A stretch of DNA of 64,000 nucleotides, from positions 148,441 to 212,440 of the forward strand of contig DAORMJ010000003.1 in assembly GCA_035440445.1 (NCBI GenBank), written 5' to 3'. This DNA comes from Ga0077548 sp035440445 (GTDB lineage: Bacteria; Pseudomonadota; Alphaproteobacteria; Rhizobiales; Xanthobacteraceae). The notes below the pieces were generated by a model. The model made no database searches, was not told the origin of the DNA, and saw only the letters and a program-made list of their open reading frames with translations. Positions 1 to 9,056 of the stretch are shown here, in pieces (within the stretch, counting starts at the first letter, position 1; every line of letters begins with the position of its first letter). The position numbers and the translations under genes were made by a program.

Positions 1-1582
1 TCGAGAACACCATATCCACCGCCAGTTGCAGCATGGTTACGATCGGATACCAACGCAGCTCCGGCGACACGTCGGGACCGCGCGGCGCATTCATCCAGTC
101 GGGGCGGCGAAATGCATCCTGATAGCTGAACAGAACGATCGCATCGCTGGCGTACTGCAAATAGACCACGCGCAGAGGTCCCCACGGCGTATCGGACGGG
201 ACCACCGGTCCGTTCTGATTCATGAATCGGACAATGCTGCTGTCGCGGAAGATGGGGAGCCATGCCGGGGAAACGGGGTTTCGGTTGGCTGTTACATGGC
301 GCCAGATGCGGTTTGCGAACGGCGGCCCGCTCCAGAGCGCTCCGTGAATGGGATCGCCGATGGTTTCGAAAAGCTGAAACGATCGCTCTGAATTGAACGA
401 GCCAAGGCTCAAGCCATGCAAATAGAGTTTTGGGCGCTTTTCCCTCGGTAGTGTTGCCCAGTATCCGTAGATCGCCGAAAACAAGGCGGTTGCGGATTCA
501 TTGCCGTATTCGGGTTGTACGAGCAGCGACAGGGGGCTGCTCAAATATGAGTACTGAACGGCGACGCTCGCGATATTGCCGTCGTGCAGATATTCGACAG
601 GCGTCATCGCCGAAGGATCGACCCAGCCGGTGCCAGTCGGTGTGATCACGACAAGAACCGCGCGGTCGAATCCGCCCTGCCGTTTCAGTTCTTCGAGCGC
701 GAGAGCGGCACGCTGTTTCGCTGTTTCAGCCCCGCGCAGGCCCACGTAAACCCGGATCAGTTCTTGCGCCGCGCGTTTCGTGAAAGCGCTGATCTCCTGC
801 GCGGAAGGGCCGAGCGCCACAAATTCGCGGCCGGCGCGGCCGAGTTCTTCCCATCGCACGAGCGAGGCAGCGCTTCCGGTCTTGCCTTCTTCAGTCGGCC
901 GCGGGCGCTCAGGTTCGATCAATGCATCCAGCTGACGATAGGATGAATCGAGTGCGCCAAGAATCGAGTGGAACAACAAGTTGTTGCCGATCGACCAGAA
1001 GAAGAAAGCAGCCAGAGTGAACGCAATCACGCTGGCGATGCGGCGCGGAATATATCTACCCATGCGCGCACTGAGAAAGCGTTTGAAGGCTGCAAACAGC
1101 CGCGTGAGCAGCAACAGGACGAAGAATACCAGCAGCGCAACGATGGTCAGCTTAATGGGATGCGCAGTCTCGACAGGCGTCATATTCATGACGCTGCGGA
1201 TCGAGTTCTGCCAACTCGCGCTCCTCGCAAGACAATAGAGTGCGACGCCCACGGCGAAAGCCGTCGTAATGATGCTTACGGTAAAGCGAACGCGATCCGA
1301 AGGCTCGGGAAGTTCGAGATAGCGCCAGAGCCAGCGCCAGAACACACCTAGCGCATAGCCGAGTGAGAAGCATCCGCCGGCGAGGACGCCTTGCATGAAG
1401 TAGGTCCTCGGGATCAGGGTTGGCGTCAGCGACGCGGCGAAGAACAGAAAGCCGAGAACGAGCCCAACGCCGGAGAGCGATCGAGCCCAGTTTTTTACCG
1501 CACCGAAGAAATCTTTGCGAAGGGCCGGGATCGAAAGCTGGCCTCGATCGCCAGGATTGGAATTCCCCTGCGGGCGTTTCAT
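1..1582 (-). CDS. Membrane alpha/beta-hydrolase family protein (PF10081/PF15420 type), 3' end cut by window edge
   Basis: About 527 codons are visible; the stop lies beyond the left edge. The N-terminal third has several hydrophobic membrane segments (for example VGLVLGFLFFAAS and KLTIVALLVFFVLLLLL), matching the N-terminal domain of this family. The soluble C-terminal part carries LYLHGLSLGSFNSE, a G-x-S-x-G nucleophile elbow, followed by GALWSGPPFANRIW and a WGPLRVVYLQYASDAI stretch typical of PF10081 (COG4425). Substrate and role of this family are unknown to me. The ATG at 1582 has no clear Shine-Dalgarno and the frame stays open upstream, so the start is uncertain. It is downstream of the reductase-like gene on the same strand with a 229-base gap, so probably transcribed separately. 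Confidence 0.8.
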   Translation of the reverse strand, partial: MKRPQGNSNPGDRGQLSIPALRKDFFGAVKNWARSLSGVGLVLGFLFFAASLTPTLIPRTYFMQGVLAGGCFSLGYALGVFWRWLWRYLELPEPSDRVRFTVSIITTAFAVGVALYCLARSASWQNSIRSVMNMTPVETAHPIKLTIVALLVFFVLLLLTRLFAAFKRFLSARMGRYIPRRIASVIAFTLAAFFFWSIGNNLLFHSILGALDSSYRQLDALIEPERPRPTEEGKTGSAASLVRWEELGRAGREFVALGPSAQEISAFTKRAAQELIRVYVGLRGAETAKQRAALALEELKRQGGFDRAVLVVITPTGTGWVDPSAMTPVEYLHDGNIASVAVQYSYLSSPLSLLVQPEYGNESATALFSAIYGYWATLPREKRPKLYLHGLSLGSFNSERSFQLFETIGDPIHGALWSGPPFANRIWRHVTANRNPVSPAWLPIFRDSSIVRFMNQNGPVVPSDTPWGPLRVVYLQYASDAIVLFSYQDAFRRPDWMNAPRGPDVSPELRWYPIVTMLQLAVDMVFS

Positions 1583-1709
1583 CGGTGGCTCACAAGGGTC
1601 CAGGCGGGACCGCGCTCTGTTTGATGCGCGATCCAGCGACAATTACACGAGAGACGAAATCCTGCCCTGTTCTGCAGGCTTTCGCCAATACATTTTGGAG
1701 GCCGAAGGT

Positions 1710-1790
1710 ATGGATCGCACCCGCACGCCCAAAGCGTTTCCGTACCGCCGAAAGCGCAAAGCTGAACCGTCAGCCGCACCTGCGGCCTGA
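1710..1790 (+). CDS. Possible 26-residue basic small protein
   Basis: A short frame in the gap between two minus-strand genes starts at an ATG preceded by GGAGG with 8 bases of spacing, which is one of the better ribosome binding sites in the window. The peptide is rich in Arg and Lys in its first 18 residues (YRRKRK) and ends in an Ala/Pro-rich tail (SAAPAA). I recognise no family. It is antisense to no predicted gene. A chance frame in GC-rich DNA cannot be excluded. Confidence 0.2.
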   Translation: MDRTRTPKAFPYRRKRKAEPSAAPAA

Positions 1791-1811
1791 GGGAGACGAA
1801 AGGCGCGCGAA

Positions 1812-2861
1812 CTATCCCGGCACAATGCCTTCGCTGAGCCGCTGATCGACAACCTCAACCGTGCGGTCGATCTCGGCGTTGGGCATGCCGAGCTGATGCG
1901 AAATAAGCTTCACGAGCAGATCGACGCGCTCAATAAAGGGCGCGCCGGCGGCAACGGCGCGCGCGGCGGAAGAGGGCTTTAGGAGGCTTTCAGCGGCCTT
2001 CGCATATTTCTCGAACGGCACCTGATCCGCGGGGTCTGCGCCGAGCTTGCGCGCGATGCTGTCGACGTGATCATAGATCGATTTCGAAAGTGCGAGATCC
2101 TTGTGAACTGCGTCGCGGATGGACTGCGGCTCGCCCAAAGTGATGCAGCGGTAATTTCCGGTCAAAAGCATCGACCACTTCGCGAGCGGCACGAAAAGCG
2201 AGTCGTGAACTTTCAGTTTGACCGGGACGTCCTGTCCGTCGAGTGTTAGCGGCGAAATGTCCGCGTCCAGTTCGCGAAGCATCCGGTTGTGGCTTTCGTT
2301 GGCAAACACTGCTGCCTTGAAGTTAGTTGGCAGACCGACGTGCAGAACGTTCGCAGGTTCTTCCGGCGGCCGGAATGCCTGCGGGTCGGGAGAGCATAGC
2401 GAGACAAGCCCCGGTTCAAAGCGGTCCCAAACCTGTGCGTTGGTATAGGCCACGTCGAGATCGAGTTTTGCCAGTGCCGGAATTCGCTTGAGATAAGGCA
2501 GCGGCGGCATGTTCATGATCGAGAGGCAAGGCAATTGCGCGACGGCGATCTTCACCATCAGCATGCGGATCGTATGGTTCGCGTATTGCGGCTCCTGCAT
2601 CGCAAGGCAGGCCATGTCGTAGCGCGACACGTCGATGTTTTGCGGCGCCGCGGCGTCGAGCTTGCCGGGCAGGTCGCGCGAGAAAATCGAGCGATGCGAA
2701 GGCTCATCGCGCAGCTTCAGCCGCACCTCTGTGCCGTCACGGTTGATGAGGTCGGCGGTCTTCTGGCGGCAGACCAATGTTACGTTGTGGCCAGCCATCA
2801 AGAGCTTCGTAGCCAGCAAGGAGCCGTAAGAAGCTCCGAGGATCAGGATATTGCGAGGCAT
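1812..2861 (-). CDS. Ketopantoate reductase-like NAD(P)-binding protein
   Basis: 349 residues. The N-terminus ILILGASYGSLLATKL is a Rossmann dinucleotide-binding loop in which the usual GxGxxG of PanE/ApbA proteins reads GASYGS. The following VTLVCR and IDVSRYDMACLAMQEPQ segments fit the ApbA/PanE layout, and the C-terminal half is helical as in that family's second domain. The protein is longer than PanE (about 300) and lacks an obvious SIG(A/G)xLG motif, so a true 2-dehydropantoate reductase role is doubtful; it may act on another 2-oxo acid. It follows the SARP-type regulator gene on the same strand after 127 bases. Confidence 0.65.
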   Translation of the reverse strand: MPRNILILGASYGSLLATKLLMAGHNVTLVCRQKTADLINRDGTEVRLKLRDEPSHRSIFSRDLPGKLDAAAPQNIDVSRYDMACLAMQEPQYANHTIRMLMVKIAVAQLPCLSIMNMPPLPYLKRIPALAKLDLDVAYTNAQVWDRFEPGLVSLCSPDPQAFRPPEEPANVLHVGLPTNFKAAVFANESHNRMLRELDADISPLTLDGQDVPVKLKVHDSLFVPLAKWSMLLTGNYRCITLGEPQSIRDAVHKDLALSKSIYDHVDSIARKLGADPADQVPFEKYAKAAESLLKPSSAARAVAAGAPFIERVDLLVKLISHQLGMPNAEIDRTVEVVDQRLSEGIVPG

Positions 2862-2988
2862 TTCGACCTTCTGTTGCTGCTACGTTTTCAGGGAGCGCTA
2901 TAATCGTTTTCGCAATTGAAGCGTCAAGCGCATCATTATTGCCAACTCCTATCGCCTCATAGGACCGGCCACGTGCCCCGCATGGCGG

Positions 2989-5169
2989 TCAGTCGGTGCG
3001 GTGCTCCAGTTTATTCGCAAAGCCGAAGGCGAGTTCGGCGCCGTGGATGAACCGCGCCCGCTGCTTTTGGTAGCGTGGGTCCTGAAAGTTGCCCGGAAAT
3101 GAGCGGATGTGCCGCAGCGTCGTGGGAGGCGACATGTTGAGCATGATCTCGACTTGCTCCGCCGCTTTCTTGCGGTCGCCGCGCAGACCGTGGATCGCGG
3201 CAACGAATTGGTGGTTTCTCGGGATGTTGGGTCCGAGTTCGATCGCGCGATAAAACCATGCCAGCGCCGCGTCATCGCGTTCGAGATAGAAGTTGGCCAT
3301 TCCGGCGATCGTCGCCCAAATGCAATTCGCCGGATTTCGGGGGTTCAGCCGGATCGCCTTTCTGATCAAGGGCTCGGTCTCTTCGAACCGGCCGAGCAGC
3401 ATCTTGGCAAAGCCGATTTGCGCGAAGGTCGATGCATTGTTCGGTTCAAGCTGCAGCGTGCGTTCGAATGCGGCGAGCGACTCGTCGTTTCGTCCCTGAA
3501 GCCTTCTCACCAGCCCAAGCGTAAAATGAGCGCCCGGATCTTCAGGGTCGAGTTCGAGGGCTTCGAGCGTGAGCTTTTCGGCGTGACGAATACTTTCCTT
3601 GAGGTTTGCCCGCCGCACATTGGCGATCTCGATGATGAGGTATTGCCCGAGCAACGCGCGCGCGCGCACCGACTGGGGGTTGACGCGTAGCGCTTCGGAA
3701 AAGAAGTGACCGGCCTTGGGGTCCAACCGGCCGCACAAGGTCGTATTCATGATGCTGTTGCCCTGTCGTATGAGCGCCATCGCCTCCGGCGGCTCGTCCG
3801 CGGCGCGCCGCGTCTTGATTCGCTCCACGCGACGCTCGATGCGCCGCCCGATGGCAATGGAAATCTCGTCCGCGATCAGGTTCGAAGCCTCTTGCTTGAG
3901 CTCGAAGCGGCCGGACCATAGTTCGATTCCGGTCTTCCCATCGAGTAATTTCGGATAGATCAACTCGCGATCGTTCTCGCGCTGAACGGCTCCGGTGACG
4001 ACATATTTTACATCGAGCTCTCTCGCGACCGATTGAACGGAAGATTGGTTCGCTTCGTAGGCCCGCGTCGTCTGATGGGAAATTACAGTCAGTGGAGGCG
4101 ATAGACCGAGCTCCCGTGCAATGCCTGCAACGAGATATTCTGCCTGCTCTCGTAGCTCAGGACTGGAAGGGGTCGTTGAAAAGGGCAGCACCGCAATCGA
4201 ATGAGAAGTTTCGTCGAGCGGCTCGCGCTCCACGCTGGCGGGGAGAATCTCGGAAAGGAGGCGGCGATCTTTCTCGCCCTGTCCCCATTCGATCCAGATG
4301 CCTGCGAGGATAAGTGCGGAGACGACGAGAATGCCCGATATCGCGACAAGTCGTGTAGTGAAGGCCGTTGCGGTTGGCGCGCGGGAGGCGGCGGCTGCTG
4401 ACTTATTTTCTTGCGCTTTGGGAGAAGCGGCGACCGGTTCGGCAGGCGTGAAGTCGCTGCCAGCCGCACGGATCTGACTTACCAGAAAGAGGGTCTCGGC
4501 TTCCGGCTCGACGTCGAGTTCGCTGCGAAGCAGAGAGCGGAATTCCTCGAAGCGCGTTAGCGCACGCGCCCGCCCGTGAAGTTCCATTTCGAGCGCAAGG
4601 ATTTGCCGCTGCGTTCTTTCATTGAAAGGATCAATGACGAGAAGACGATTGGCGGCCGAAAGAGCCTCGCGAGATTTCGACTGCTGCTTCAGGAGCTCGA
4701 TCAGCCGCGCCAGCCCGCCCGCCGCGGCCTCGCTGTAATGACGCTGCTCCGCCGCAAGCCAGTCGTCGAACTCTGGTTCAGACAGGCGCAAATCCGCGCC
4801 CAGCGGTCCGCGATAAAGCTCCGTGAACGCCAGCAACCCGGCCTCGCCGGACGCATGCTCCAGTTCCGCGAAGCGGTCGATATCGATCTCGAAGAGGGCC
4901 CGGTTGAGTTTCACCGAGTCTTTTGTCGTGAGCAGGGAGTCCTGTCCGAAAGCCGCCCGGATATCGGTCAACGCCTGGCGGAGGTTCTGCTTGGCAAGCT
5001 TCTCGTCATTTTCCGGCCAGAGCATCGACGCCAGATAGTCTCGGGAACTTCCGTTCGGGCGTGATGCCAGCAGGAGAATGAGCGCGCGCGCCTTGCGCGA
5101 TCGAAGGGTGATGACATCGCCTGAATCATTTGCGGCATCAAAACCGCCAAGAAATCGAACTGCAAACAC
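2989..5169 (-). CDS. SARP/BTAD transcriptional activator with membrane segment and C-terminal TPR repeats
   Basis: 726 residues. Residues 1-95 form an OmpR-like winged-helix domain (VRFLGGFDA, LRSRKARALILLLA, DYLASMLWPE, NLRQALTDIR), and 96-235 the bacterial transcriptional activator domain typical of SARP proteins. A hydrophobic segment at about 273-293 suggests a single membrane span, placing the rest outside the cytoplasm as in CadC/ToxR-like one-component sensors. Residues 324-430 (SIAVLPFSTT, VKYVVTGAVQRENDREL) resemble the FlgO/adenylate-cyclase-associated domain common in such proteins, then several TPR units (ALELDPEDPGAHFTLGLVRR, TLQLEPNNASTFAQIGFAKM). It is divergent from a LuxR-type gene across an AT-rich 178-base region. 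The signal sensed is not evident. Confidence 0.85.
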   Translation of the reverse strand: MFAVRFLGGFDAANDSGDVITLRSRKARALILLLASRPNGSSRDYLASMLWPENDEKLAKQNLRQALTDIRAAFGQDSLLTTKDSVKLNRALFEIDIDRFAELEHASGEAGLLAFTELYRGPLGADLRLSEPEFDDWLAAEQRHYSEAAAGGLARLIELLKQQSKSREALSAANRLLVIDPFNERTQRQILALEMELHGRARALTRFEEFRSLLRSELDVEPEAETLFLVSQIRAAGSDFTPAEPVAASPKAQENKSAAAASRAPTATAFTTRLVAISGILVVSALILAGIWIEWGQGEKDRRLLSEILPASVEREPLDETSHSIAVLPFSTTPSSPELREQAEYLVAGIARELGLSPPLTVISHQTTRAYEANQSSVQSVARELDVKYVVTGAVQRENDRELIYPKLLDGKTGIELWSGRFELKQEASNLIADEISIAIGRRIERRVERIKTRRAADEPPEAMALIRQGNSIMNTTLCGRLDPKAGHFFSEALRVNPQSVRARALLGQYLIIEIANVRRANLKESIRHAEKLTLEALELDPEDPGAHFTLGLVRRLQGRNDESLAAFERTLQLEPNNASTFAQIGFAKMLLGRFEETEPLIRKAIRLNPRNPANCIWATIAGMANFYLERDDAALAWFYRAIELGPNIPRNHQFVAAIHGLRGDRKKAAEQVEIMLNMSPPTTLRHIRSFPGNFQDPRYQKQRARFIHGAELAFGFANKLEHRTD

Positions 5170-5231
5170 AAGAGCCGCCGTAAAAATGAAGTGAAAACAA
5201 TAATTTGCCGACGATTGCGCCGGCCGAACAT

Positions 5232-5262
5232 ATTACCTATCAATCGGCGGTAATAAGTTACC
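5232..5262. promoter_or_regulatory. Repeated ATTACC/GGTAAT half-sites between divergent regulators
   Basis: Three copies of the same half-site lie in the AT-rich gap between the SARP-like and LuxR-like genes: ATTACC at 5232-5237, its inverse GGTAAT at 5249-5254 and GTTACC at 5257-5262. The arrangement gives one inverted pair with 11 bases between arms and a second, tight pair around TAAG. Such clustering is usual for an operator; which of the two regulators would bind is inference. Confidence 0.35.
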
Positions 5263-5347
5263 TTGGTGCCTATAAAGGTTCGCTGCTCCTTTGTCCTTTG
5301 ACGCCATGTTGACGGCGCTCTGACGGCCCGCACGTAAGCCTAATGAA

Positions 5348-5986
5348 ATGTCGGGCAGTGAAGCAAGGAATCGAAGCGAAGTGGCCGCCACCTGGAGCGC
5401 AAGTCTCGAGGATGCGAACTATTATCTTGGACTGCTCGATGCGCTAGGCTTGATGGGGCTTCCAGGCATGGTTCTTTCTTCCGGCTTCAAAAAGCTCGCA
5501 GCGAACAAGCAGTTCCAGTCGCTGTGGAAATGCGCACGAGGCGCTTCAGCGCATTTTTCCTTCGCCGATGCCGAAAGCGATGCAAAGCTCGCTGACGCGC
5601 TGTCCAAGGTTGTTGCGCCCGAACAGGTTGCTTGGCCGATAACGATTGCAGTGCACAACGTCGAAATCAATCGCCCTATGGCAATCTATGTGTGGGCCGT
5701 GCGTAGTCCGGCGCAGCGGGAATACGTGGCGCTGATTTCCGCCCACCAGTTCGGCAAACGACGCGCGCCGACGGAAGAGTTGCTCCGCGCCATGTTCGGT
5801 CTTACCCGGGCGGAAGCCAAAGTGGCACGTTCGATCGGCGACGGTGAGGCGATTGCTGCAATTGCAGCACGCTCGGCGCTTTCCCGCGAAACGATCCGGA
5901 CGCAAGTGGCGAGCGTATTGTCGAAGACCGGAACCAGCCGCCAGACTGAACTTGCACTCGGCGTGTCCAATCTCGGCTTGCCGTAG
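5348..5986 (+). CDS. LuxR-type helix-turn-helix transcriptional regulator
   Basis: 212 residues. The C-terminal 60 residues (LFGLTRAEAKVARSIGDGEAIAAIAARSALSRETIRTQVASVLSKTGTSRQTELA region) are a GerE/LuxR DNA-binding domain, recognisable by LTRAEAKVA, the SRETIRTQV recognition helix and KTGTSRQTEL. The N-terminal 140 residues show a PAS-like composition (NYYLGLLDALGLMGLPGMVLSS) but no family I can name, and no response-regulator receiver Asp is seen, so it is not an ordinary two-component regulator. It is transcribed away from the SARP-like activator and may cross-regulate with it. The ATG at 5348 was chosen as the first in frame. Confidence 0.85.
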   Translation: MSGSEARNRSEVAATWSASLEDANYYLGLLDALGLMGLPGMVLSSGFKKLAANKQFQSLWKCARGASAHFSFADAESDAKLADALSKVVAPEQVAWPITIAVHNVEINRPMAIYVWAVRSPAQREYVALISAHQFGKRRAPTEELLRAMFGLTRAEAKVARSIGDGEAIAAIAARSALSRETIRTQVASVLSKTGTSRQTELALGVSNLGLP

Positions 5987-6317
5987 CAAAATCCGCATCC
6001 GGCATTCCGGAAGTTCGGTTTCACATGGAGCACCGGCGAAAGTCGCTCGCCGCTTTTTGCCCGCATGTCCGGAAAGCCCTTGACGGAAAACCGAAATGAC
6101 CGTGTGCTAGCATCTGGTTGTGTATCCGGGTTGCACCGGGTGCAGCCCAAAAAATAAGCGGTCTCCGGGCGGTTTGCGGGGAAGCGAGGGAGAAGCTTTC
6201 CACACGACTCTCGGAAAAAACACGTGTTCGGCGGAAAAGCTGCGGCAGCACAGCAGATTTTCGGCTGGAGCTACGTCATAGCCGACGATACTAAATGCAG
6301 GGGTGGGTTTGCAGCGT
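5987..6317. other. 331-base leader region before the liv operon
   Basis: No gene is seen here. There is a possible -35 TTGACG at 6080-6085 followed by an imperfect TGCTAG, and a hairpin at 6128-6148 (arms GGGTTGC and GCAGCCC with one G-U pair) followed by six A residues on the plus strand. The hairpin is not a terminator for plus-strand transcripts because no T-run follows. The region is the likely promoter and 5' leader of livG. Confidence 0.4.
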
Positions 6318-7073
6318 ATGAATGACAAGTACGTTCTTGAAACGGAAAATCTGACCAAGGAATTTGCAGGCTTCGTCGCGGTGAGCGACGTCAATCTGAA
6401 AGTGGAGCGCGGTACGATCCACGCGCTGATCGGTCCAAACGGAGCCGGCAAGACGACCTGCTTCAATCTCCTGACCAAGTTTCTGACGCCGACCCGCGGC
6501 TCCATCAAATATAATGGGCGCGACATCACCCAGCTTCGGCCAGCCGATATTGCGCGGCTCGGCGTCGTTCGTTCTTTCCAGATTTCCGCGGTCTTCCCGA
6601 ATCTGACGGTGCTTGAAAACGTACGCATCGCGCTTCAACGCAAGCGCGGCGGCTCCTTCGACTTCTGGCGGCCTGCGGCCGTGTTAAGCGTTTATAACGA
6701 GCGCGCCCGCTCGCTCATCAACGATGTAGGCCTTTCTGCATTCGAAAATGTGCCTGCGGTCGAACTCCCTTATGGCCGCAAGCGCGCGCTGGAAATCGCG
6801 ACTACGCTAGCGCTCGATCCTGAAATGATGCTGCTCGACGAGCCGACAGCCGGCATGGGCCACGAGGACATCGACCGGATCGCGGCGCTAATCAAAACGG
6901 TTTCCGCGAACCGCACTGTATTGATGGTCGAGCATAACCTGAGCGTCGTCTCCAACCTTTCGAACAAGATCACAGTCCTGACCCGCGGGCGCGTGCTCGC
7001 GGAAGGCGACTACAAGACCGTCTCTGAAAACCCGCAAGTGCGCGAAGCCTATATGGGGACCGGCCATGCTTGA
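6318..7073 (+). CDS. livG: Branched-chain-type ABC transporter ATP-binding protein LivG
   Basis: 251 residues from the ATG at 6318; a GTG at 6303 in the same frame would add five residues. Walker A is GPNGAGKTT near residue 37, Walker B is MMLLDEPTAGM, and the H-loop is MVEHNLSVV. The signature motif is degenerate, ELPYGRKRALEIA replacing LSxGxxR, as is usual for LivG. It powers import of branched-chain or other amphipathic acids with LivF, LivH and LivM. The gene order livG-livF-binding protein-livH-livM differs from the E. coli livKHMGF order but is common in rhizobial aromatic-acid uptake loci. Stop overlaps the start of livF by 8 bases. Confidence 0.93.
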   Translation: MNDKYVLETENLTKEFAGFVAVSDVNLKVERGTIHALIGPNGAGKTTCFNLLTKFLTPTRGSIKYNGRDITQLRPADIARLGVVRSFQISAVFPNLTVLENVRIALQRKRGGSFDFWRPAAVLSVYNERARSLINDVGLSAFENVPAVELPYGRKRALEIATTLALDPEMMLLDEPTAGMGHEDIDRIAALIKTVSANRTVLMVEHNLSVVSNLSNKITVLTRGRVLAEGDYKTVSENPQVREAYMGTGHA

Positions 7074-7782
7074 TCGCCCTTCCGGCCCGCTGCTCGATAT
7101 CCGCGATCTGCACGCCTGGTATGGCGAGTCGCACATTCTTCATGGTGCAACGCTGCACGTGAACGAAGGCGAGGTCGTCACCCTTCTTGGCCGCAACGGC
7201 GCCGGCAAGACCACCACCATGAAGTCGATCATGGGGATCGTCGGCAAGCGGACGGGCTCAGTGAAGTTCGAAGGCCGCGAATTGATTGGATCGTCATCGG
7301 ACGCGATCGCGAAAGCCGGCATCGCATTTTGCCCCGAGGAGCGGGGTATCTTCGCTTCCCTCGACGTCGAGGAGAACTTGATGCTGCCGCCGCAGGTGCG
7401 GCCGGGCGGGCTGAGCCGCGACCAGATTTTCGAACTCTTCCCGAACCTTCGCGAGCGCCTGCGCAGCCAGGGCACCAAACTATCCGGCGGCGAACAGCAG
7501 ATGCTCGCGATCGGACGCATTCTGCGCACGGGCGCGCGCCTGTTGCTGCTCGATGAGCCGACCGAAGGATTGGCGCCGGTTATCATTCAGCAGATCGGCA
7601 ACACCATCCGCAAATTGAAGGAGCAGGGCTTCACCATCCTGCTGGTCGAACAGAATTTCCGCTTCGCATCCACCGTCGCGGACCGTTACTACATCATGGA
7701 ACACGGAAAAATCGTGGAGCAGTTCGCCAACGCCGAACTGAACAAAAAGCTCGAGACGTTGCACGAATATCTGGGTGTCTAA
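7066..7782 (+). CDS. livF: Branched-chain-type ABC transporter ATP-binding protein LivF
   Basis: 238 residues. Motifs in order: Walker A GRNGAGKTTTMKS, the LivF-typical FCPEERGIFASLDVEENL, signature LSGGEQQMLAIGR, Walker B LLLLDEPTEGLAP and H-loop LLVEQNFRFA. It pairs with LivG as the second nucleotide-binding subunit at the cytoplasmic membrane face. The start lies inside the end of livG, which indicates translational coupling. It is followed by a short hairpin before the binding-protein gene. Confidence 0.95.
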   Translation: MLDRPSGPLLDIRDLHAWYGESHILHGATLHVNEGEVVTLLGRNGAGKTTTMKSIMGIVGKRTGSVKFEGRELIGSSSDAIAKAGIAFCPEERGIFASLDVEENLMLPPQVRPGGLSRDQIFELFPNLRERLRSQGTKLSGGEQQMLAIGRILRTGARLLLLDEPTEGLAPVIIQQIGNTIRKLKEQGFTILLVEQNFRFASTVADRYYIMEHGKIVEQFANAELNKKLETLHEYLGV

Positions 7783-7784
7783 GG

Positions 7785-7806
7785 CAGCCGCCGCTAATGG
7801 CGGCTG
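7785..7806 (+). other. Intercistronic hairpin before the binding-protein gene
   Basis: Arms CAGCCGCC (7785-7792) and GGCGGCTG (7799-7806) pair perfectly around the loop GCTAAT, just upstream of the strong AAGGGAGG ribosome binding site of the binding-protein gene. No T-run follows, so it is more likely an mRNA processing or stability element than a terminator. Confidence 0.5.
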
Positions 7807-7825
7807 ACAAAGGGAGGTTAATAAT

Positions 7826-9034
7826 ATGAAGTTGCTACGAACTGCGATTGTCTCGGCGGCCGTGTTGTCCGCCGGCACTGCTTACGGGCAGATTTCAGAC
7901 AACCTGATCAAGATCGGTGTTCTCTCCGACATGTCCGGTCTCTACGCCGATCTCGGCGGCCCCGGCTCGGTGCTTGCCGCGCGGCTCGCGGTCGAGGATT
8001 TCAAGGCCAAGGAAAAAGGCCTCAATGTCGAAATCATCGGCGGCGATCACCAGAACAAGCCGGACATCGGCTCCAACCTGACGCGCACCTGGATCGACAC
8101 CGACAAGGTCGACGTGATCGTCGACGTGCCGAACTCTGGCGTCGCCCTCGCGGTCGCCGAGATCGTGCGCGACAAGAACAAGGTGTTCCTTGCGAACGGC
8201 CCGGCTTCGTCGGATCTCACCGGCTCCAAGTGCACGCCCAACAACATTCACTGGACCTACGATACGTGGGCACTGGCGAACGGCACCGGCAATGCGATCG
8301 TGAAAACCGGTGGCAAGACCTGGTTCTTCCTGACCGCGGACTATGCGTTCGGTCACGCGCTTGAGCGCGACACCTCGGCAGTCGTGACGAAGAACGGCGG
8401 CAAGGTCGTCGGCGTCGTCCGTCATCCGCTGAACACGCAGGACTTCTCCTCGTTCCTGCTGCAGGCGCAGTCGTCCAAGGCGCAGATCATCGGTCTGTCG
8501 AATGCGGGCGGCGACACCATCAACTCGATCAAGCAGGCGGCCGAATTCGGCATCGTCTCCGGCGGCCAGAACCTCGCCGGTCTTCTCGTCTTCCTGACCG
8601 ACGTGCATGCACTCGGCCTGAAGACCGCGCAGGGCCTGATCTTCACCGAAGCGTGGTACTGGGACATGAATGACGCCAACCGCGCCTTCGCCAAGCGCTT
8701 CGCCGCGCAGAACGGCGGCAAGTATCCGACCATGATCCACGCCGGCGTCTATGCTTCCGTCACGCACTACCTCAAGGCCGTGCATGCGCTGAAGAGCGAT
8801 GACGGCAAGGCGGTCGTTGCCAAGATGAAGGAAATGCCGACCGACGATCCGCTTTTCGGCAAGGGCACGATCCGCGCCGACGGCCGCAAGATCCACGACA
8901 TGTATCTCTTCGAAGTGAAGAAGCCCGAAGAGTCGAAGGCCCCGTGGGACTACTACAAGCTGCGCGCCACCATTCCGGCGGCCGAAGCATTCCGTCCGCT
9001 GAACGAAGGCAACTGCCCGCTCGTCAAGGGCTGA
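7826..9034 (+). CDS. livK: Periplasmic substrate-binding protein of the Liv-type ABC transporter
   Basis: 402 residues. A signal peptide (KLLRTAIVSAAVLSAGTAYG) is followed by a Peripla_BP_6 fold: IKIGVLSDMSGLYADLGGPG, IIGGDHQNKPDIG, DVIVDVPNSGVALAVAEI, WFFLTADYAFGHALERD and IIGLSNAGGDTINSIKQA. Length fits the family. Subfamilies with this sequence character often take up aromatic or dicarboxylic acids rather than leucine; the adjacent beta-ketoadipate genes favour that, but the true ligand cannot be read from sequence. The gene has its own strong AAGGGAGG site and hairpins on both sides, consistent with higher expression than the membrane components. Confidence 0.9.
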   Translation: MKLLRTAIVSAAVLSAGTAYGQISDNLIKIGVLSDMSGLYADLGGPGSVLAARLAVEDFKAKEKGLNVEIIGGDHQNKPDIGSNLTRTWIDTDKVDVIVDVPNSGVALAVAEIVRDKNKVFLANGPASSDLTGSKCTPNNIHWTYDTWALANGTGNAIVKTGGKTWFFLTADYAFGHALERDTSAVVTKNGGKVVGVVRHPLNTQDFSSFLLQAQSSKAQIIGLSNAGGDTINSIKQAAEFGIVSGGQNLAGLLVFLTDVHALGLKTAQGLIFTEAWYWDMNDANRAFAKRFAAQNGGKYPTMIHAGVYASVTHYLKAVHALKSDDGKAVVAKMKEMPTDDPLFGKGTIRADGRKIHDMYLFEVKKPEESKAPWDYYKLRATIPAAEAFRPLNEGNCPLVKG

Positions 9035-9056
9035 TCCTTACTCACCGCAATCGGAA

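Noticed and set aside
6128..6154. Hairpin plus six A residues as a terminator of an upstream minus-strand transcript
   Set aside because: No minus-strand gene ends here, and on the minus strand the T-run would precede, not follow, the stem.
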